A DNA stretch of 64,000 nucleotides from Paenibacillus helianthi. GTDB taxonomy: Bacteria > Bacillota > Bacilli > Paenibacillales > Paenibacillaceae. The stretch spans positions 589,277 through 653,276 of the forward strand of contig NZ_LVWI01000001.1 of the NCBI RefSeq assembly GCF_001909055.1, read 5' to 3'. Below, in pieces: positions 53,506 to 62,317 of the stretch. Positions within the stretch are counted from its first letter, which is position 1. Every line of letters begins with the position of its first letter. Made by a program: the position numbers and the translations under genes. The notes below the pieces were generated by a model. That model did no database searches. It was given only the letters and a program-made list of their open reading frames with translations, and was not told the DNA's origin.

Positions 53506-54795
53506 CTAGCTTGTCCAGGTCTTCCGCCCGGTTCTATGGACAATAAGCAGATGCAGCCCGAACAGCAGCACCATAACAAAAGCACTGGCCAGAAAGGGAG
53601 CGCTGTGCCCCACTGAATCCCAGAGTTTCCCTGAGATCACAGGACCAGCCACCATACCGGAGCCCTGCAGCGTCAGGAACAGTCCCCATACGGTTCCTCT
53701 CTCACCCTTAGGTACCTGCTTGGCCAAAAAAGCATTCCAGGCCGGGAGAATCAAGGCATAGCTGATACCTACAAGCGCTACTGCACAGAAGGCGAGCGGC
53801 AGCCAGCGCACCTGTGAAAAAAAGGCCAGCGAGCCCGCGGCGAGCAGAAATCCGATGTTCAGGAAAATGGTTGTTCCGATCCGGTCCACCAGTTTGCCGG
53901 CCGGAATCAGTGCCAGTACGGTAATGCCGCCCCCTGCAATCAGCAGCAGGCTGAATTGGTTCGGCGTCACATGCAGCTCGGAACGGGCAAACAGGGTGAC
54001 CACAGGGGTCATGAGGCCTATCGCAAAGGCCTGCAGAAAGAGTGCAGGAAACAACAAGCGGCTGACCTTCAGCGAGGTTCTGACCTGATGCCATGTCCGC
54101 TTCAAACTTTCCAGCGGTTTCATCCGTCTGCCCACGACCGCCGCTCCCTCTTCTCCCCGATCCCGCACAACCGCATGAGGCGCATGACTTCCTATCCTTG
54201 ACGGCAGCAGCAGTGCAACGGCCGCGACAGCTGCGGCACAGCCCATAAGCACCAGAAATACGGCCCGGTAGCTCTGTCCGCCATGATCCATCAGAAAGTT
54301 GACTGTGATGGGGCCGATCCCGGTTCCAGCTAGTGAGGCCATCTCCACAGCACCCATGGCCGCCCCGCTGCTTCCGCTTTTCGTCGAACCGGCCAGCTCG
54401 GTAATACCAGTCATGGTACAAGGCCAGAGCGGTGAGGTGCCAATGCCCAGAATCAGACAGGCAACCGATAACCATAGTGCATCTTTGGCATAAATGATTA
54501 GTCCAACCGCCACCAGAATCAGCAGCAGAGCCCCTGTCATCGTCCAGCGGTATCCAATGCGTTCCATGACCCAGCCCGACGGGCTGCGGAACAGATTGTC
54601 TCCCAGGTATTGCATTGCAAACGAGAAGCCAACGACTGTTACTGAAAGTCCAAGGATATTCTCCATATAAACCGGCAGAAGGGCTACCAGTAGTGATCCT
54701 TTTACAAATTCCACCAGAAAAATAATTACCCACATCTCCATAATGAACGGAGAGGCTAAATTGATATGCATACGTTCAGCTACTTTGCCAGACAT
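53506..54795 (-). CDS. MFS transporter
   Basis: Major facilitator superfamily permease of 429 residues with about 12 membrane helices and the central basic cytoplasmic loop (VVRDRGEEGAAVVGRRMKPLESL) near 215. The motif A-like GWVMERIGYRW follows helix 2, and a second copy, GKLVDRIGTT, lies in the C-terminal half. The sequence resembles the drug-efflux-like DHA group, but the substrate is unknown. The ATG is followed by MSGKVAERMHINLASPF; the gene is divergent from speA, 91 bp apart. Confidence 0.82.
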   Translation of the reverse strand: MSGKVAERMHINLASPFIMEMWVIIFLVEFVKGSLLVALLPVYMENILGLSVTVVGFSFAMQYLGDNLFRSPSGWVMERIGYRWTMTGALLLILVAVGLIIYAKDALWLSVACLILGIGTSPLWPCTMTGITELAGSTKSGSSGAAMGAVEMASLAGTGIGPITVNFLMDHGGQSYRAVFLVLMGCAAAVAAVALLLPSRIGSHAPHAVVRDRGEEGAAVVGRRMKPLESLKRTWHQVRTSLKVSRLLFPALFLQAFAIGLMTPVVTLFARSELHVTPNQFSLLLIAGGGITVLALIPAGKLVDRIGTTIFLNIGFLLAAGSLAFFSQVRWLPLAFCAVALVGISYALILPAWNAFLAKQVPKGERGTVWGLFLTLQGSGMVAGPVISGKLWDSVGHSAPFLASAFVMVLLFGLHLLIVHRTGRKTWTS

Positions 54796-54886
54796 TCCAT
54801 CACATCCTAGTATTATGGTGATTGATTTGTTATACTGATGCTTGCTTGAAAAAATTACTCTTCACGAAAGGTTGTGACAGCATTAA

Positions 54887-56362
54887 ATGGATCAACATGT
54901 AACTCCCCTCTTCACCGCTCTCAAAAAGCATGCCGCCGGAAATCCAGTTCAATTTCATATTCCCGGGCATAAGAAGGGGCTAGGAACCGATGCCGAATTC
55001 CGTGAGTTTATCGGCGATAACGCTCTATCCATAGATTTGATCAACATCGCACCGCTTGATGATCTTCATCAGCCTACCGGCGTAATTCTTGAAGCTCAAA
55101 AACTGGCTGCGGAGGCTTTCGGCGCCGACTATACCTATTTTAGCGTACAAGGCACGAGCAATGCCATCATGACTATGATCCTCTCTGTCTGCTCGGAAGG
55201 AGACAAAATTATTGTACCGCGCAACATTCACAAATCCGTGATGTCAGCGATTATTTTCTCCGGAGCCAAGCCTGTTTTTGTCTCTCCTGTACAGGATGAG
55301 AATCTTGGGATAGACCACGGTATTACCACCAGCGCACTCGAGAAGGCCTTAAGGCGCCATCCCGATGCCAAGGGTGTACTTGTTATCAATCCAACATATT
55401 TTGGCGTTTGTGCCGATTTGCGTTCGATTGTCGACCTGGCCCACAGTTACGGCGTTCCCGTACTGGTGGACGAGGCACATGGAGTATTGATTCATTTTCA
55501 TGAGGATCTCCCGGTATCGGCCATGCAGGCCGGAGCGGATATGGCAGCCACCAGTGTACACAAGCTTGGCGGCTCCATGACACAGAGCTCGGTGCTCAAC
55601 CTGAATGCCAAGACCGGCCTGGTCAACCCGCAGCGGGTTCAAACCATTCTCAGCATGCTGACTACAACTTCAACTTCATACATCCTGCTGGCATCCCTGG
55701 ATACCTCCAGACGTAATTTGGCCCTGAACGGCCACGAGATGGCTGCAAGAACCATTGCCCTATCGAACTATGCCCGTGATACCATTAACAGCATTGAAGG
55801 CCTCTACAGCTTCGGCAAAGAAATTCTGGGTACGGAAGCAACGTTCAATATTGACCCGACCAAGCTGAACATCCATGTGCGCCACCTCGGCATCACCGGT
55901 TACGAAACGGAGAACTGGCTGCGCCAGAAATACAACATTGAAGTTGAGCTTAGCGACATGTATAACATTCTTTGCCTGATTACGCCAGGAGATACCCAGG
56001 AATCGGTAGATAAGCTCATTGCCGCACTGAAAGTACTCTCCGCCATTCATTACAGCAAAGGTGAAATCTATGAGCTCAAGGTGCAGGTGCCGGAAATTCC
56101 GCAACTGGCACTGATTCCGCGGGATGCATTCTATGCCGATACCCAGCTGGTTCCTTTCCGTGAATCCGCTGGCTACATCATCGCAGAATTCATTTACGTA
56201 TATCCTCCGGGGATTCCGATTCTGCTCCCAGGTGAAGTAATTACCCAGGATAACATCGATTACATCATCGATCATGTGGAAATCGGGCTGCCGGTCAAAG
56301 GTCCGGAGGACCGCAGTATCACGAACGTCAAAGTCATCGTGGAGGCGGACCCGATCTCCTGA
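54887..56362 (+). CDS. speA: Arginine decarboxylase (biosynthetic, SpeA)
   Basis: PLP-dependent decarboxylase of the Orn/Lys/Arg type that makes agmatine for polyamine synthesis. The 491-residue protein matches B. subtilis SpeA in length and throughout. PLP-related motifs are VQFHIPGHKKG near 20, the cofactor-stacking region SVQGTSNAIMTM, DEAHGVLIHFHEDLP near 200, the Schiff-base lysine in TSVHKLGGSMTQSS near 225, and the C-terminal YPPGIPILLPGEVI. The start codon has only a weak AAAGG box. speB/speE are not adjacent. The mtnN gene elsewhere in the window serves the same pathway by removing methylthioadenosine. Confidence 0.92.
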   Translation: MDQHVTPLFTALKKHAAGNPVQFHIPGHKKGLGTDAEFREFIGDNALSIDLINIAPLDDLHQPTGVILEAQKLAAEAFGADYTYFSVQGTSNAIMTMILSVCSEGDKIIVPRNIHKSVMSAIIFSGAKPVFVSPVQDENLGIDHGITTSALEKALRRHPDAKGVLVINPTYFGVCADLRSIVDLAHSYGVPVLVDEAHGVLIHFHEDLPVSAMQAGADMAATSVHKLGGSMTQSSVLNLNAKTGLVNPQRVQTILSMLTTTSTSYILLASLDTSRRNLALNGHEMAARTIALSNYARDTINSIEGLYSFGKEILGTEATFNIDPTKLNIHVRHLGITGYETENWLRQKYNIEVELSDMYNILCLITPGDTQESVDKLIAALKVLSAIHYSKGEIYELKVQVPEIPQLALIPRDAFYADTQLVPFRESAGYIIAEFIYVYPPGIPILLPGEVITQDNIDYIIDHVEIGLPVKGPEDRSITNVKVIVEADPIS

Positions 56363-56385
56363 TCGCCTCCCCTTCATACATTCAA

Positions 56386-56428
56386 CATACAAAAACCCGA
56401 TACTTCTTCAGTATCGGGTTTTTGTATG
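56386..56428. terminator. Perfect terminator after speA
   Basis: An 18-bp perfect stem with a 7-nt loop carries AAAAA/TTTTT inside its arms, in the convergent gap before the DUF1292 gene. Confidence 0.88.
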
Positions 56429-56481
56429 CAAGCCTCGCAGGTCTTGTCCAATATCGAGAGGCCCACTTTGCTTCATGAAAT

Positions 56482-56805
56482 CTATTCTTGCTGGGCAAGC
56501 AGCTCGTTGTAAGCTTCTTCAACAGCTTTCCATTCAGCTTCATCTTCAATGTTGTAAAGCACCATTTCTTCATCTTCTTCTTCCATGCGCAGAATGATGC
56601 CGTCTGCCTCAGGGTTTTCGCGTTCCAGCAGCAGTGCATATAACTTCTCGCCTACGTCGAACGTTTCCACCAGCACCATTTCCACATCTTCGCCCTGCTC
56701 GTTCGTCAAGGTCAGCACAAACTCCTCGTGCTCATGGTCGTGATCATGTCCGCAACCGCATGCTTCACCATGTTCATGGCCATGCTCATGTTTGTGATCG
56801 CTCAT
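56482..56805 (-). CDS. DUF1292 protein (YrzB-like) with His-rich N-terminus
   Basis: Acidic protein of 107 residues. The DUF1292 part (about 28-95) reads EFVLTLTNEQGEDVEMVLVETF and YALLLERENPEADGIILRME, as in B. subtilis YrzB. It is preceded by about 27 residues rich in histidine with CGC (HKHEHGHEHGEACGCGHDHD), a probable divalent-metal-binding extension. The function of the family is unknown. YrzB is normally encoded after yrrK/holliday-resolvase genes; that context is missing here. Confidence 0.85.
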   Translation of the reverse strand: MSDHKHEHGHEHGEACGCGHDHDHEHEEFVLTLTNEQGEDVEMVLVETFDVGEKLYALLLERENPEADGIILRMEEEDEEMVLYNIEDEAEWKAVEEAYNELLAQQE

Positions 56806-56896
56806 TGTAATACCTCACTTTGAATTGAATTATCCTACATTTGGTATCGTAACACGTAAGATAAGCAAAGGTCAATTTGAGGGTGCTCTGAATTGA

Positions 56897-57451
56897 TCAA
56901 TCCAGCGCAGTGATTACTTTCTCTGACACAAGTACATAATCCGTACCTTTGGAAGGTTTGATATAGAAGCCAACCCGGTATTTTCCGGAATCCTTGAAAT
57001 CATAGGTGAACTCCGAAGTCGGAAACCAGAAGTCCTCTTTCTTCGAGCCCCCCAGTTCCTGGGACTGGATATCCTTCACGTTGCCCGACGGGTCCGTGAT
57101 CGCAACCTTTACCGCCGCAACATCCTCGGTCAGACTGTCTACCTGGGTCAGCACCTTGATCTTTAGCTTGCCTACATTCACATTGCCAAAAACATTATCA
57201 CCTTTAAACAGAACAATATGCACATTGGGTCTCAGGATGCTCAGTTTACCAGAACCATCCCAGCTGACAATACCCCCTGCTTCTCTGGCGGGAATGTAGG
57301 CTTTGCCGTCAATCAAGTAACCGCCATCCGATATTTCCTTGCCGTTGCTCCATACTCTGATCTTCTGATTAACGGCATCTGCAAATAATAATGAACCGCC
57401 CATTAAGGAAAACACAACCATACACAGCGCTATTTTTTTCCATCTCATCAC
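56897..57451 (-). CDS. Secreted protein with a copper-amine-oxidase-N-like domain
   Basis: Exported protein of 184 residues with a signal peptide (MMRWKKIALCMVVFSLMGGS, cleavage likely after LLFADA). Residues 27-75 (VNQKIRVWSNGKEISDGGYL, DGKAYIPAREAGGIVSW) resemble the stalk or amine-oxidase N-terminal domain common in Paenibacillus envelope proteins. The remainder is a beta-rich domain. GGAGGG is spaced 7 nt from a GTG at 57451 and 10 nt from the ATG at 57448, so either may be used. The role is unknown. Confidence 0.7.
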   Translation of the reverse strand: MMRWKKIALCMVVFSLMGGSLLFADAVNQKIRVWSNGKEISDGGYLIDGKAYIPAREAGGIVSWDGSGKLSILRPNVHIVLFKGDNVFGNVNVGKLKIKVLTQVDSLTEDVAAVKVAITDPSGNVKDIQSQELGGSKKEDFWFPTSEFTYDFKDSGKYRVGFYIKPSKGTDYVLVSEKVITALD

Positions 57452-57602
57452 TAGAGACCCTCCAAGTAATTCATGCTGTTAATGTATACTGTAAAAATTG
57501 CGACAAGTTGCGGAATGACAGGGAATTATTTCATTCCTTTTGTGAAGAATGATACGATAGAATAAATAGATTCGGCCATGAATTCCAGGAGGGTTTTTCA
57601 CC

Positions 57603-58340
57603 ATGACAATTGACTTGCAAATGCTGGGCACAGGGGATGCCTTTTCCACAAAATACTATAATAACAACGCGTTGCTTCAGGTTAACGGATATACACTGCT
57701 GATCGACTGTGGAGTGACCGCACCCAAGGCTATGAAGGCACTAGGGAAATCTTTCCATGAGGTGAACGAAACACTGATCACTCATATTCATGGCGATCAT
57801 ATCGGCGGATTGGAAAATCTGGCCCATACCATCAACCGGGAACCACACGGCGGCAAAATGACACTGCTGCTAGCAGAGACCCTGATAGAACCGTTATGGC
57901 AGCACCCTTTGCTTCATAAACTTCATGAGGAGGGTAACCGGTTCCTGTCCGATGTTTTTGATATCAAACCGCTGGAAGCGGGTATCTCCTATCCTTTGGC
58001 GCCCTCACTAACCGTGGAGCTGATCCGCACACCGCATATCCCCGGAAGGGACAGCTATTCACTACTGCTGAATGAGAAGGTTTTTTACAGTGCGGATCTG
58101 ACCTTTCAGCCTGAGCTTCTGCTCAGCCTTGTCCGTGAGCGCGGGATCGCAAGAATTCTTCATGATTGCCAGCTTCGCGGACATGGGCAGGTCCACACTA
58201 CCCTCAAAGAGCTGATGTCCTTGCCGGAGGAAGTACGGAAACTCATTCTGCTGATGCATTACAGCGATGAGAAACCGGGTTTTGAAGGCCTGACGGGAGA
58301 AATGGAGTTTTTGGAACAGCACAGGATCTATAGTCTTTAA
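57603..58340 (+). CDS. MBL-fold metallo-hydrolase
   Basis: Metallo-beta-lactamase-fold hydrolase of 245 residues. The metal-binding motif is THIHGDHIGG near residue 62, with a further His in RTPHIPGRDSYSLLL near 145 and an Asp in FYSADLTF near 165; the final ligand lies in MHYSDE. The layout is that of the RNase Z/phosphodiesterase-like group, though it is too short for a tRNase Z, so the substrate remains open. AGGAGGG lies 13 nt before the ATG. Cytoplasmic. Confidence 0.82.
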   Translation: MTIDLQMLGTGDAFSTKYYNNNALLQVNGYTLLIDCGVTAPKAMKALGKSFHEVNETLITHIHGDHIGGLENLAHTINREPHGGKMTLLLAETLIEPLWQHPLLHKLHEEGNRFLSDVFDIKPLEAGISYPLAPSLTVELIRTPHIPGRDSYSLLLNEKVFYSADLTFQPELLLSLVRERGIARILHDCQLRGHGQVHTTLKELMSLPEEVRKLILLMHYSDEKPGFEGLTGEMEFLEQHRIYSL

Positions 58341-58355
58341 TAAAGTTTGACATAC

Positions 58356-58401
58356 AAAAAAAGGCCGGACAGCAGCGTCAATGTACGCCTGTCCGGCCTT
58401 T
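58356..58401. terminator. Terminator between the MBL and DUF3892 genes
   Basis: A 10-bp stem GGCCGGACAG/CTGTCCGGCC with a 16-nt loop, preceded by seven A and followed by TTT; it suits both convergent genes. Confidence 0.82.
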
Positions 58402-58416
58402 CCTATCTATACCGCC

Positions 58417-58650
58417 TTAAAACTGCGGAAGCCGATCCAGATTATTGGTGGGATCGCCGTCCGCATCCCCGCGGATATACATCTCGCCATCTTTACCTTT
58501 GAACACATTCACTCCGGCAATAGCGCCTGCCTGGACCTCCTGCAACGCCTGCTGATAATCCAGCACCCGCCCTGAAGAGGTCTGGAAGCTGGTCAAATCT
58601 CCGTCACCGTTACGCTGAGCCGCAATAAACCGTTCGCGTGTACTGCTCAT
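58417..58650 (-). CDS. DUF3892 family protein
   Basis: A 77-residue protein whose core RFIAAQRNGDGDLTSFQTSSGRVLDY, QEVQAGAIAGVNVFKGKDG and YIRGDADGDPTNNLDRLP agrees with the DUF3892 family of small bacillar proteins of unknown function. The ATG at 58650 has an AAGGAG box 10 nt upstream, so seven earlier codons are excluded. It ends at the shared terminator. Confidence 0.8.
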   Translation of the reverse strand: MSSTRERFIAAQRNGDGDLTSFQTSSGRVLDYQQALQEVQAGAIAGVNVFKGKDGEMYIRGDADGDPTNNLDRLPQF

Positions 58651-58742
58651 TTGGAATCTGCTCCTTCGCATTTGGATTGTCCATGGTCAGACTCCCCTTA
58701 GCGTGTCCTCCGAAGCAACATAATATGTACCCACTTGCCCGT

Positions 58743-59186
58743 TTACAGCGCCTTTTCCATCCGCACATGCAGGATACCGGCATCATAGAAAGGCTCCTGG
58801 GAAATTACCTTGTAACCCAGCTTCTTGTAAAACTCTTCTGCGTGGCACTGGGCGTCCAGAATGGAGGCTTCAAGACCGATCTCCCGGGCCAGCTCTTCCA
58901 GCGCCAGTAAAAGAACCCTTCCGTACCCCTTGCTGCGATAAGCTTTATGGACGGCTATCCGCTGCATTTTGGCCGCTCCGGCTTTATAATAGATCAGTCT
59001 TCCAGTTGCTACCGGAATCCCCTCATCCACAAGAAGCATATGATGGGCGTTGTCCCCCACTACATCATATTCATCAAGTTCCTCTTCCACTGGAACCTTC
59101 TGTTCTTCCACAAATACCTTTTTACGGATATCCAGCCCCATTTGGAGTTGTTCATCTGTAGTTACATGTACAATTTCTGCTGCCAT
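58743..59186 (-). CDS. GNAT family N-acetyltransferase (ElaA/YjcF-like)
   Basis: Acetyltransferase of about 147 residues. It begins with IVHVTTDEQLQMGLDIRKKVF, has EEELDEYDVVGDNAHHMLL in the middle and the acetyl-CoA loop AYRSKGYGRVLL near 85; QCHAEEFYKKLGYKV is the last GNAT signature. It resembles the YjcF/ElaA-type group of unknown substrate. The open frame extends 50 codons upstream, but the ATG at 59186 follows GGAGAGGAG and matches relatives' start. Confidence 0.82.
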   Translation of the reverse strand: MAAEIVHVTTDEQLQMGLDIRKKVFVEEQKVPVEEELDEYDVVGDNAHHMLLVDEGIPVATGRLIYYKAGAAKMQRIAVHKAYRSKGYGRVLLLALEELAREIGLEASILDAQCHAEEFYKKLGYKVISQEPFYDAGILHVRMEKAL

Positions 59187-59289
59187 TGTCTTTTGGGTCT
59201 CCTCTCCATAGGTCAAAATGATAGTTGACCCATTATACAGAAATTCCATTTCTCTGTACAGAGCAAGAAAGCAGGCCCTCCAGACGCCG

Positions 59290-59505
59290 CTATTGCGTGG
59301 AATAGACATTTTCCGGGATTGAACGGCTATATACATCCTCTAGTACCGGGGACAGCCTGTTGTCGGCCGGGTTAAGCGGCCCTTCCAGGTCAGACATCCG
59401 GTGGAGCTCCACCACTCCGGGCGCCTCATCCCGAACCGCACATCCCGCCATTCCCATAAGCACAAGCAAACAGACTGCGGCTCTCACCAGTAATCTTCTG
59501 CTCAT
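59290..59505 (-). CDS. Small putative lipoprotein
   Basis: A 71-residue lipoprotein precursor. Basic MSRRLLVR, a hydrophobic core and the lipobox MAGC predict lipidation at Cys22; the mature part is about 50 residues and acidic (EAPGVVELHRMSDLEGPLN). It is not a recognised family. Two start codons compete: the first ATG (59511) lies only 3 nt after GGAGG, and the second (59505) 9 nt after it, so the latter is used. It lies 104 bp before the GNAT gene in the same direction. Confidence 0.65.
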   Translation of the reverse strand: MSRRLLVRAAVCLLVLMGMAGCAVRDEAPGVVELHRMSDLEGPLNPADNRLSPVLEDVYSRSIPENVYSTQ

Positions 59506-59572
59506 AAGCATACTCCTCCTATCCTTTAGCTTTTTACAGCTTTGACGGTTTGGAGTGCTGCTAAACGGGGGA

Positions 59573-60652
59573 TCACAGATTTACATTTCCCACTACATGC
59601 ACCAGGTACATCAGGAAGCCGATACATCCTGCAAGTGCAAAATAGGCTGCACCGAATTTCCAGCGCGAGCTAGCCGGCACCTCATAATATTTATCGTTCT
59701 CAAATACCGTATATTGGACCTCACATTGTGCATTCAAGTGCAGTCCGTTCTCTGCCGTCACCTGGTCAAGTCCGGTCAGTTTGACCTTCTCAATGATGCA
59801 CTGTACAGGAAGTCTGGCGGTTCCGTAATAATCCAGGCTTTCGTAACGGATGCCGAGATATTGCTGGCGCTCCAGATCACTGTAGGTAGTAAACGGCAAG
59901 TCCCTTTTGTGTTCGGGCCCCGGAATCAGATACCCTTGTTCCCGCAAATGCTCTACAGGAATCAGGAATCTGAACACAACCGTTCTCACCTGACTGTTCT
60001 TGCGCCGGCTGATATATTTCTTGTACAAATCATAGGCAAACAGCACCCAGATAATCAGGAACAGGATCGACTTCAGGTACAGAATCACACCCAAACCGCC
60101 AATCAGCCCTACCAGCCAGAGCCAGCGCGTGACCGCAGTCGCAATACGCCCTCCATCCAGCGGATGGATCGGCAGCAAATTCAGAAGGTTGAGGAGAAAT
60201 CCGATATAGGCCAGCGAATACAACAGCGGACTGTGATAATAATAGGCGAATGCAAAAACAACTGCCGCTCCTGCGCTGCCCAAAAGCGGACCGCCAAAAG
60301 CTACATAAGCCTCCATTTTCGCATCAAGCGGCTGTTTTTTCATGGTAATTAAAGCTCCCAGAAAAGGGATGAACAACGGAGCACTCACCGGCAGACCAAT
60401 CCTCTTGGCGGCGATTACGTGTCCGAGCTCATGAACAAACAGCAGCAGGACAAATCCGATGGCGAATTGCCAAGGATAGATCAGTGCATAGGCCCCTACG
60501 GAAACCATCATGGATATCAGCGGACCGGCGATTTTCCCCAGCTTTAAAAGTGACAGTATCGCCTTTCCTTTCAGGAGCAGCATGGCTGCCCCGCCTCCCA
60601 GCCATTTTAGTCCGGCGGAAGTTTTATTCTTTTGTTCATTGGGCTCTGGCAA
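59573..60652 (-). CDS. M50 family site-2-type metalloprotease
   Basis: Integral membrane protein of 359 residues in the site-2 protease-like M50 group. The zinc motif is HELGH near residue 75 and the second metal-ligand motif is LLPIHPLDGGR near 168, in membrane helices. Proteins of this type without a PDZ domain cleave signalling proteins within the membrane; the substrate here is unknown. The C-terminal 120 residues are a soluble domain followed by a last helix. The start is a TTG with AAAGGAG at an 8-nt spacing. Confidence 0.85.
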   Translation of the reverse strand: MPEPNEQKNKTSAGLKWLGGGAAMLLLKGKAILSLLKLGKIAGPLISMMVSVGAYALIYPWQFAIGFVLLLFVHELGHVIAAKRIGLPVSAPLFIPFLGALITMKKQPLDAKMEAYVAFGGPLLGSAGAAVVFAFAYYYHSPLLYSLAYIGFLLNLLNLLPIHPLDGGRIATAVTRWLWLVGLIGGLGVILYLKSILFLIIWVLFAYDLYKKYISRRKNSQVRTVVFRFLIPVEHLREQGYLIPGPEHKRDLPFTTYSDLERQQYLGIRYESLDYYGTARLPVQCIIEKVKLTGLDQVTAENGLHLNAQCEVQYTVFENDKYYEVPASSRWKFGAAYFALAGCIGFLMYLVHVVGNVNL

Positions 60653-60885
60653 ATTCTTTGCTCCTTTTCTTCGTTTGATTCAAGATTATCATGTTGACGG
60701 CAGTGATTCCACTATTCCGGAGGGAGCAGGAGAACGAGACAAAAAAAACCTCCAGCAACCGATTACCATCAATCAAGCTGCGGAAGGGAACGGAATTCAG
60801 ACTCTATTAATAGAAGAAACCGGCACCGCATCATGGGCATTCCATAGCTCCTCTCTAATCCGGAGAACCGTTCCCGAAAAAAATA

Positions 60886-60915
60886 TTGCCTTCACCTTAC
60901 ATCCTGTGGTATTAT
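60886..60915 (+). promoter_or_regulatory. Promoter of tRNA-Val
   Basis: -35 TTGCCT (60886-60891) and -10 TATTAT (60910-60915) are 18 bp apart, 13 bp before the tRNA. Confidence 0.55.
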
Positions 60916-60927
60916 AAATTTCGTTGC

Positions 60928-60999
60928 AGGACGGTAGCTCAGCGGGAGAGCACTATCTTGACAGGGTAGGGGTCATGGGTTCGAACCCCATCCGTCCTA
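60928..60999 (+). tRNA. tRNA-Val (anticodon GAC)
   Basis: Complete cloverleaf of 72 nt: acceptor AGGACGG with CCGTCCT, D stem GCTC/GAGC, anticodon stem CTATC/GGTAG with loop TTGACAG (anticodon GAC, reading GUC/GUU), T arm TGGGTTCGAACCCCA and discriminator A. No encoded CCA follows. It is isolated rather than in a tRNA cluster, and the accessory region begins right after it. Confidence 0.93.
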
Positions 61000-61015
61000 T
61001 ACTGCATCACTCTTC

Positions 61016-61046
61016 AAAACTCCTTATTTTATAAGGAGTTTTTTCT
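61016..61046 (+). terminator. Terminator after tRNA-Val
   Basis: A 12-bp perfect stem (61016-61027 with 61031-61042) with a 3-nt loop and a T run. Confidence 0.88.
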
Positions 61047-61082
61047 TTTTGCTTCCTGTTACCACCGCACTCTGAATTCGTT

Positions 61083-61433
61083 AGAAAAAACTTCCCTGGA
61101 ACTGCGATTATCCCGAAGGATTTAGCAGATGGCATCTGGCGCGCGAAGGAATTGCTTGCCTTTCGTCTTCTGGAGTTGGAGGAAAAAGGAGAGGCGTTCC
61201 CCGTGCCTTCCCTTCCAGATCATATTGAGCTTGAAGACTCTACAGACCGTATTGTCTTCGTTGATGTGTTCCTGCCGCCGTATAAGGACGCGGCCGCTAA
61301 TAAGTCAGTAACTAAGAATTGTTCAATTCCAAAATGGATGCGTGACGCGGGTGATGCGGCAGGATTGAATTATTCTTTGCTTCTGCAAAACGCGGTTAAA
61401 GAAGCGCTTCGCATCGAAGCAAATAGCCAATAA
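61083..61433 (+). pseudogene. HicB-family antitoxin remnant
   Basis: C-terminal two thirds of a HicB-like antitoxin. The frame contains an ADGIWRAKELL-like helix (expected ALEMAKEAL), GEAFPVPS, a beta strand IVFVDVFLPPYKD, then a ribbon-helix-helix-like end KSVTKNCSIPKWMRDAGDAA and YSLLLQNAVKEALR. The N-terminal strands that should precede it are absent or out of frame: the in-frame region upstream runs into the tRNA terminator. The only usable start is a TTG at 61152 with a poor Shine-Dalgarno. No hicA toxin is nearby. It is probably a decayed leftover of an integration event at the tRNA. Confidence 0.65.
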
Positions 61434-61460
61434 TGGCAATTGAACTGTCCGCCTGACGAT

Positions 61461-61549
61461 GGCTGGATGGGAACCAGCCGAAACTCACTCCCCTATTTTG
61501 GAGAGTGAGTCGTGGGAACCCGCTACGAGTTGGCCGTGCATGGCTGGCC
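61461..61549 (+). other. Hairpin cluster, possible structured RNA
   Basis: Four hairpins in 90 bp: GGCTGG/CCAGCC (61461-61479), ACTCACTC/GAGTGAGT with inner CC/GG (61483-61510), GTGG/CCGC with GAAC loop (61513-61524) and GGCC/GGCC (61532-61549). Only unpaired linkers of a few bases lie between them and no reading frame uses the segment. The density resembles a non-coding RNA, for instance the scaffold of a transposon guide RNA, but no transposase lies beside it. Confidence 0.4.
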
Positions 61550-61587
61550 TTTATATATAATGTCCTTTGTACATCTTGGCCATTTCT

Positions 61588-62124
61588 TTATTTGGCAAGC
61601 ACGGCCGCATTGTTATCTAAAACAGATATTTTCTCTACTTCTCCGTTATCATTGAACATAACCGAAACGTGATAAATCTTTGTTCTATCTTCTGGTTCAA
61701 CGGGCATATCTGTTAAATATTTTTTTTCGACTGAATCATAAATGTAATCCAAATTTTTAGTTTTTTCTATGGCATTGTCATTACCATAAATATTTTTTAT
61801 ATCTTCTTTGTTCATATTAATTTCGGCACCTTGTGTCGTCTTATATATGCCTTTGGATTCCTCTCCTATTAAGATAGCTACAACGGAGTTATCTCTGTAG
61901 ATAACAGCGACACCGTTTTCATAAAACACCATATTCTTTAATTTGCTTTCTTCGCTTTCTCCAAGAACCTTTTCGACATTCGCGCGACTCATACCATAAC
62001 GTACAATTTCCTTATCATTATCCACCTTTACTATACCAAGATCATCAGTGCTAATTCCACTTTTTGACGCTCCACAAGCAGTCAACAAAATCAGAAACAA
62101 TAATGCAAGTACCCTGCGGCTCAT
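61588..62124 (-). CDS. Putative lipoprotein
   Basis: A 178-residue lipoprotein precursor: MSRRVLALLFLILLTAC ends in a lipobox (LTAC, lipidated Cys17). The mature part contains a repeated pattern of short beta/alpha units (MSRANVEKVLGESEESKLKNMVFYENG, then NMNKEDIKNIYGNDN...), as in BamE/SmpA-like or outer-surface lipoproteins with a similar hinge, but that relation is only suggested. The gene is clearly AT-richer than the rest of the window. It starts 50 nt downstream of a terminator belonging to the small membrane protein gene. The function is unknown. Confidence 0.7.
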   Translation of the reverse strand: MSRRVLALLFLILLTACGASKSGISTDDLGIVKVDNDKEIVRYGMSRANVEKVLGESEESKLKNMVFYENGVAVIYRDNSVVAILIGEESKGIYKTTQGAEINMNKEDIKNIYGNDNAIEKTKNLDYIYDSVEKKYLTDMPVEPEDRTKIYHVSVMFNDNGEVEKISVLDNNAAVLAK

Positions 62125-62174
62125 TATTATCCCCCTCGACAGTTTTTCTAAAGTTTACCATGAGCCGATAAAAG

Positions 62175-62207
62175 AAAAAAGCCCTGACCGGTGACCGGCA
62201 GGGCTTT
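62175..62207 (-). terminator. Terminator after the small membrane protein gene
   Basis: On the minus strand AAAGCCCTG with CAGGGCTTT, enclosing an inner CCGG pairing, is followed by six T residues. Confidence 0.8.
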
Positions 62208-62317
62208 CATAATCCCAAACGCTTGAGAATTTGTTTTTTATATTTTCAGTATTGCCCCCAGCTCAGAAGTATACTTTGTCAATTGTATACTTATCTCCGC
62301 GCGCAGCACATCCCGGG

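Noticed and set aside
53708..54733. Long shifted frame of 341 codons inside the MFS transporter gene
   Set aside because: It shares the strand with the transporter but has Cys/Gly/Arg-rich, non-membrane text. The transporter frame has helices and motifs, so this is a shadow.
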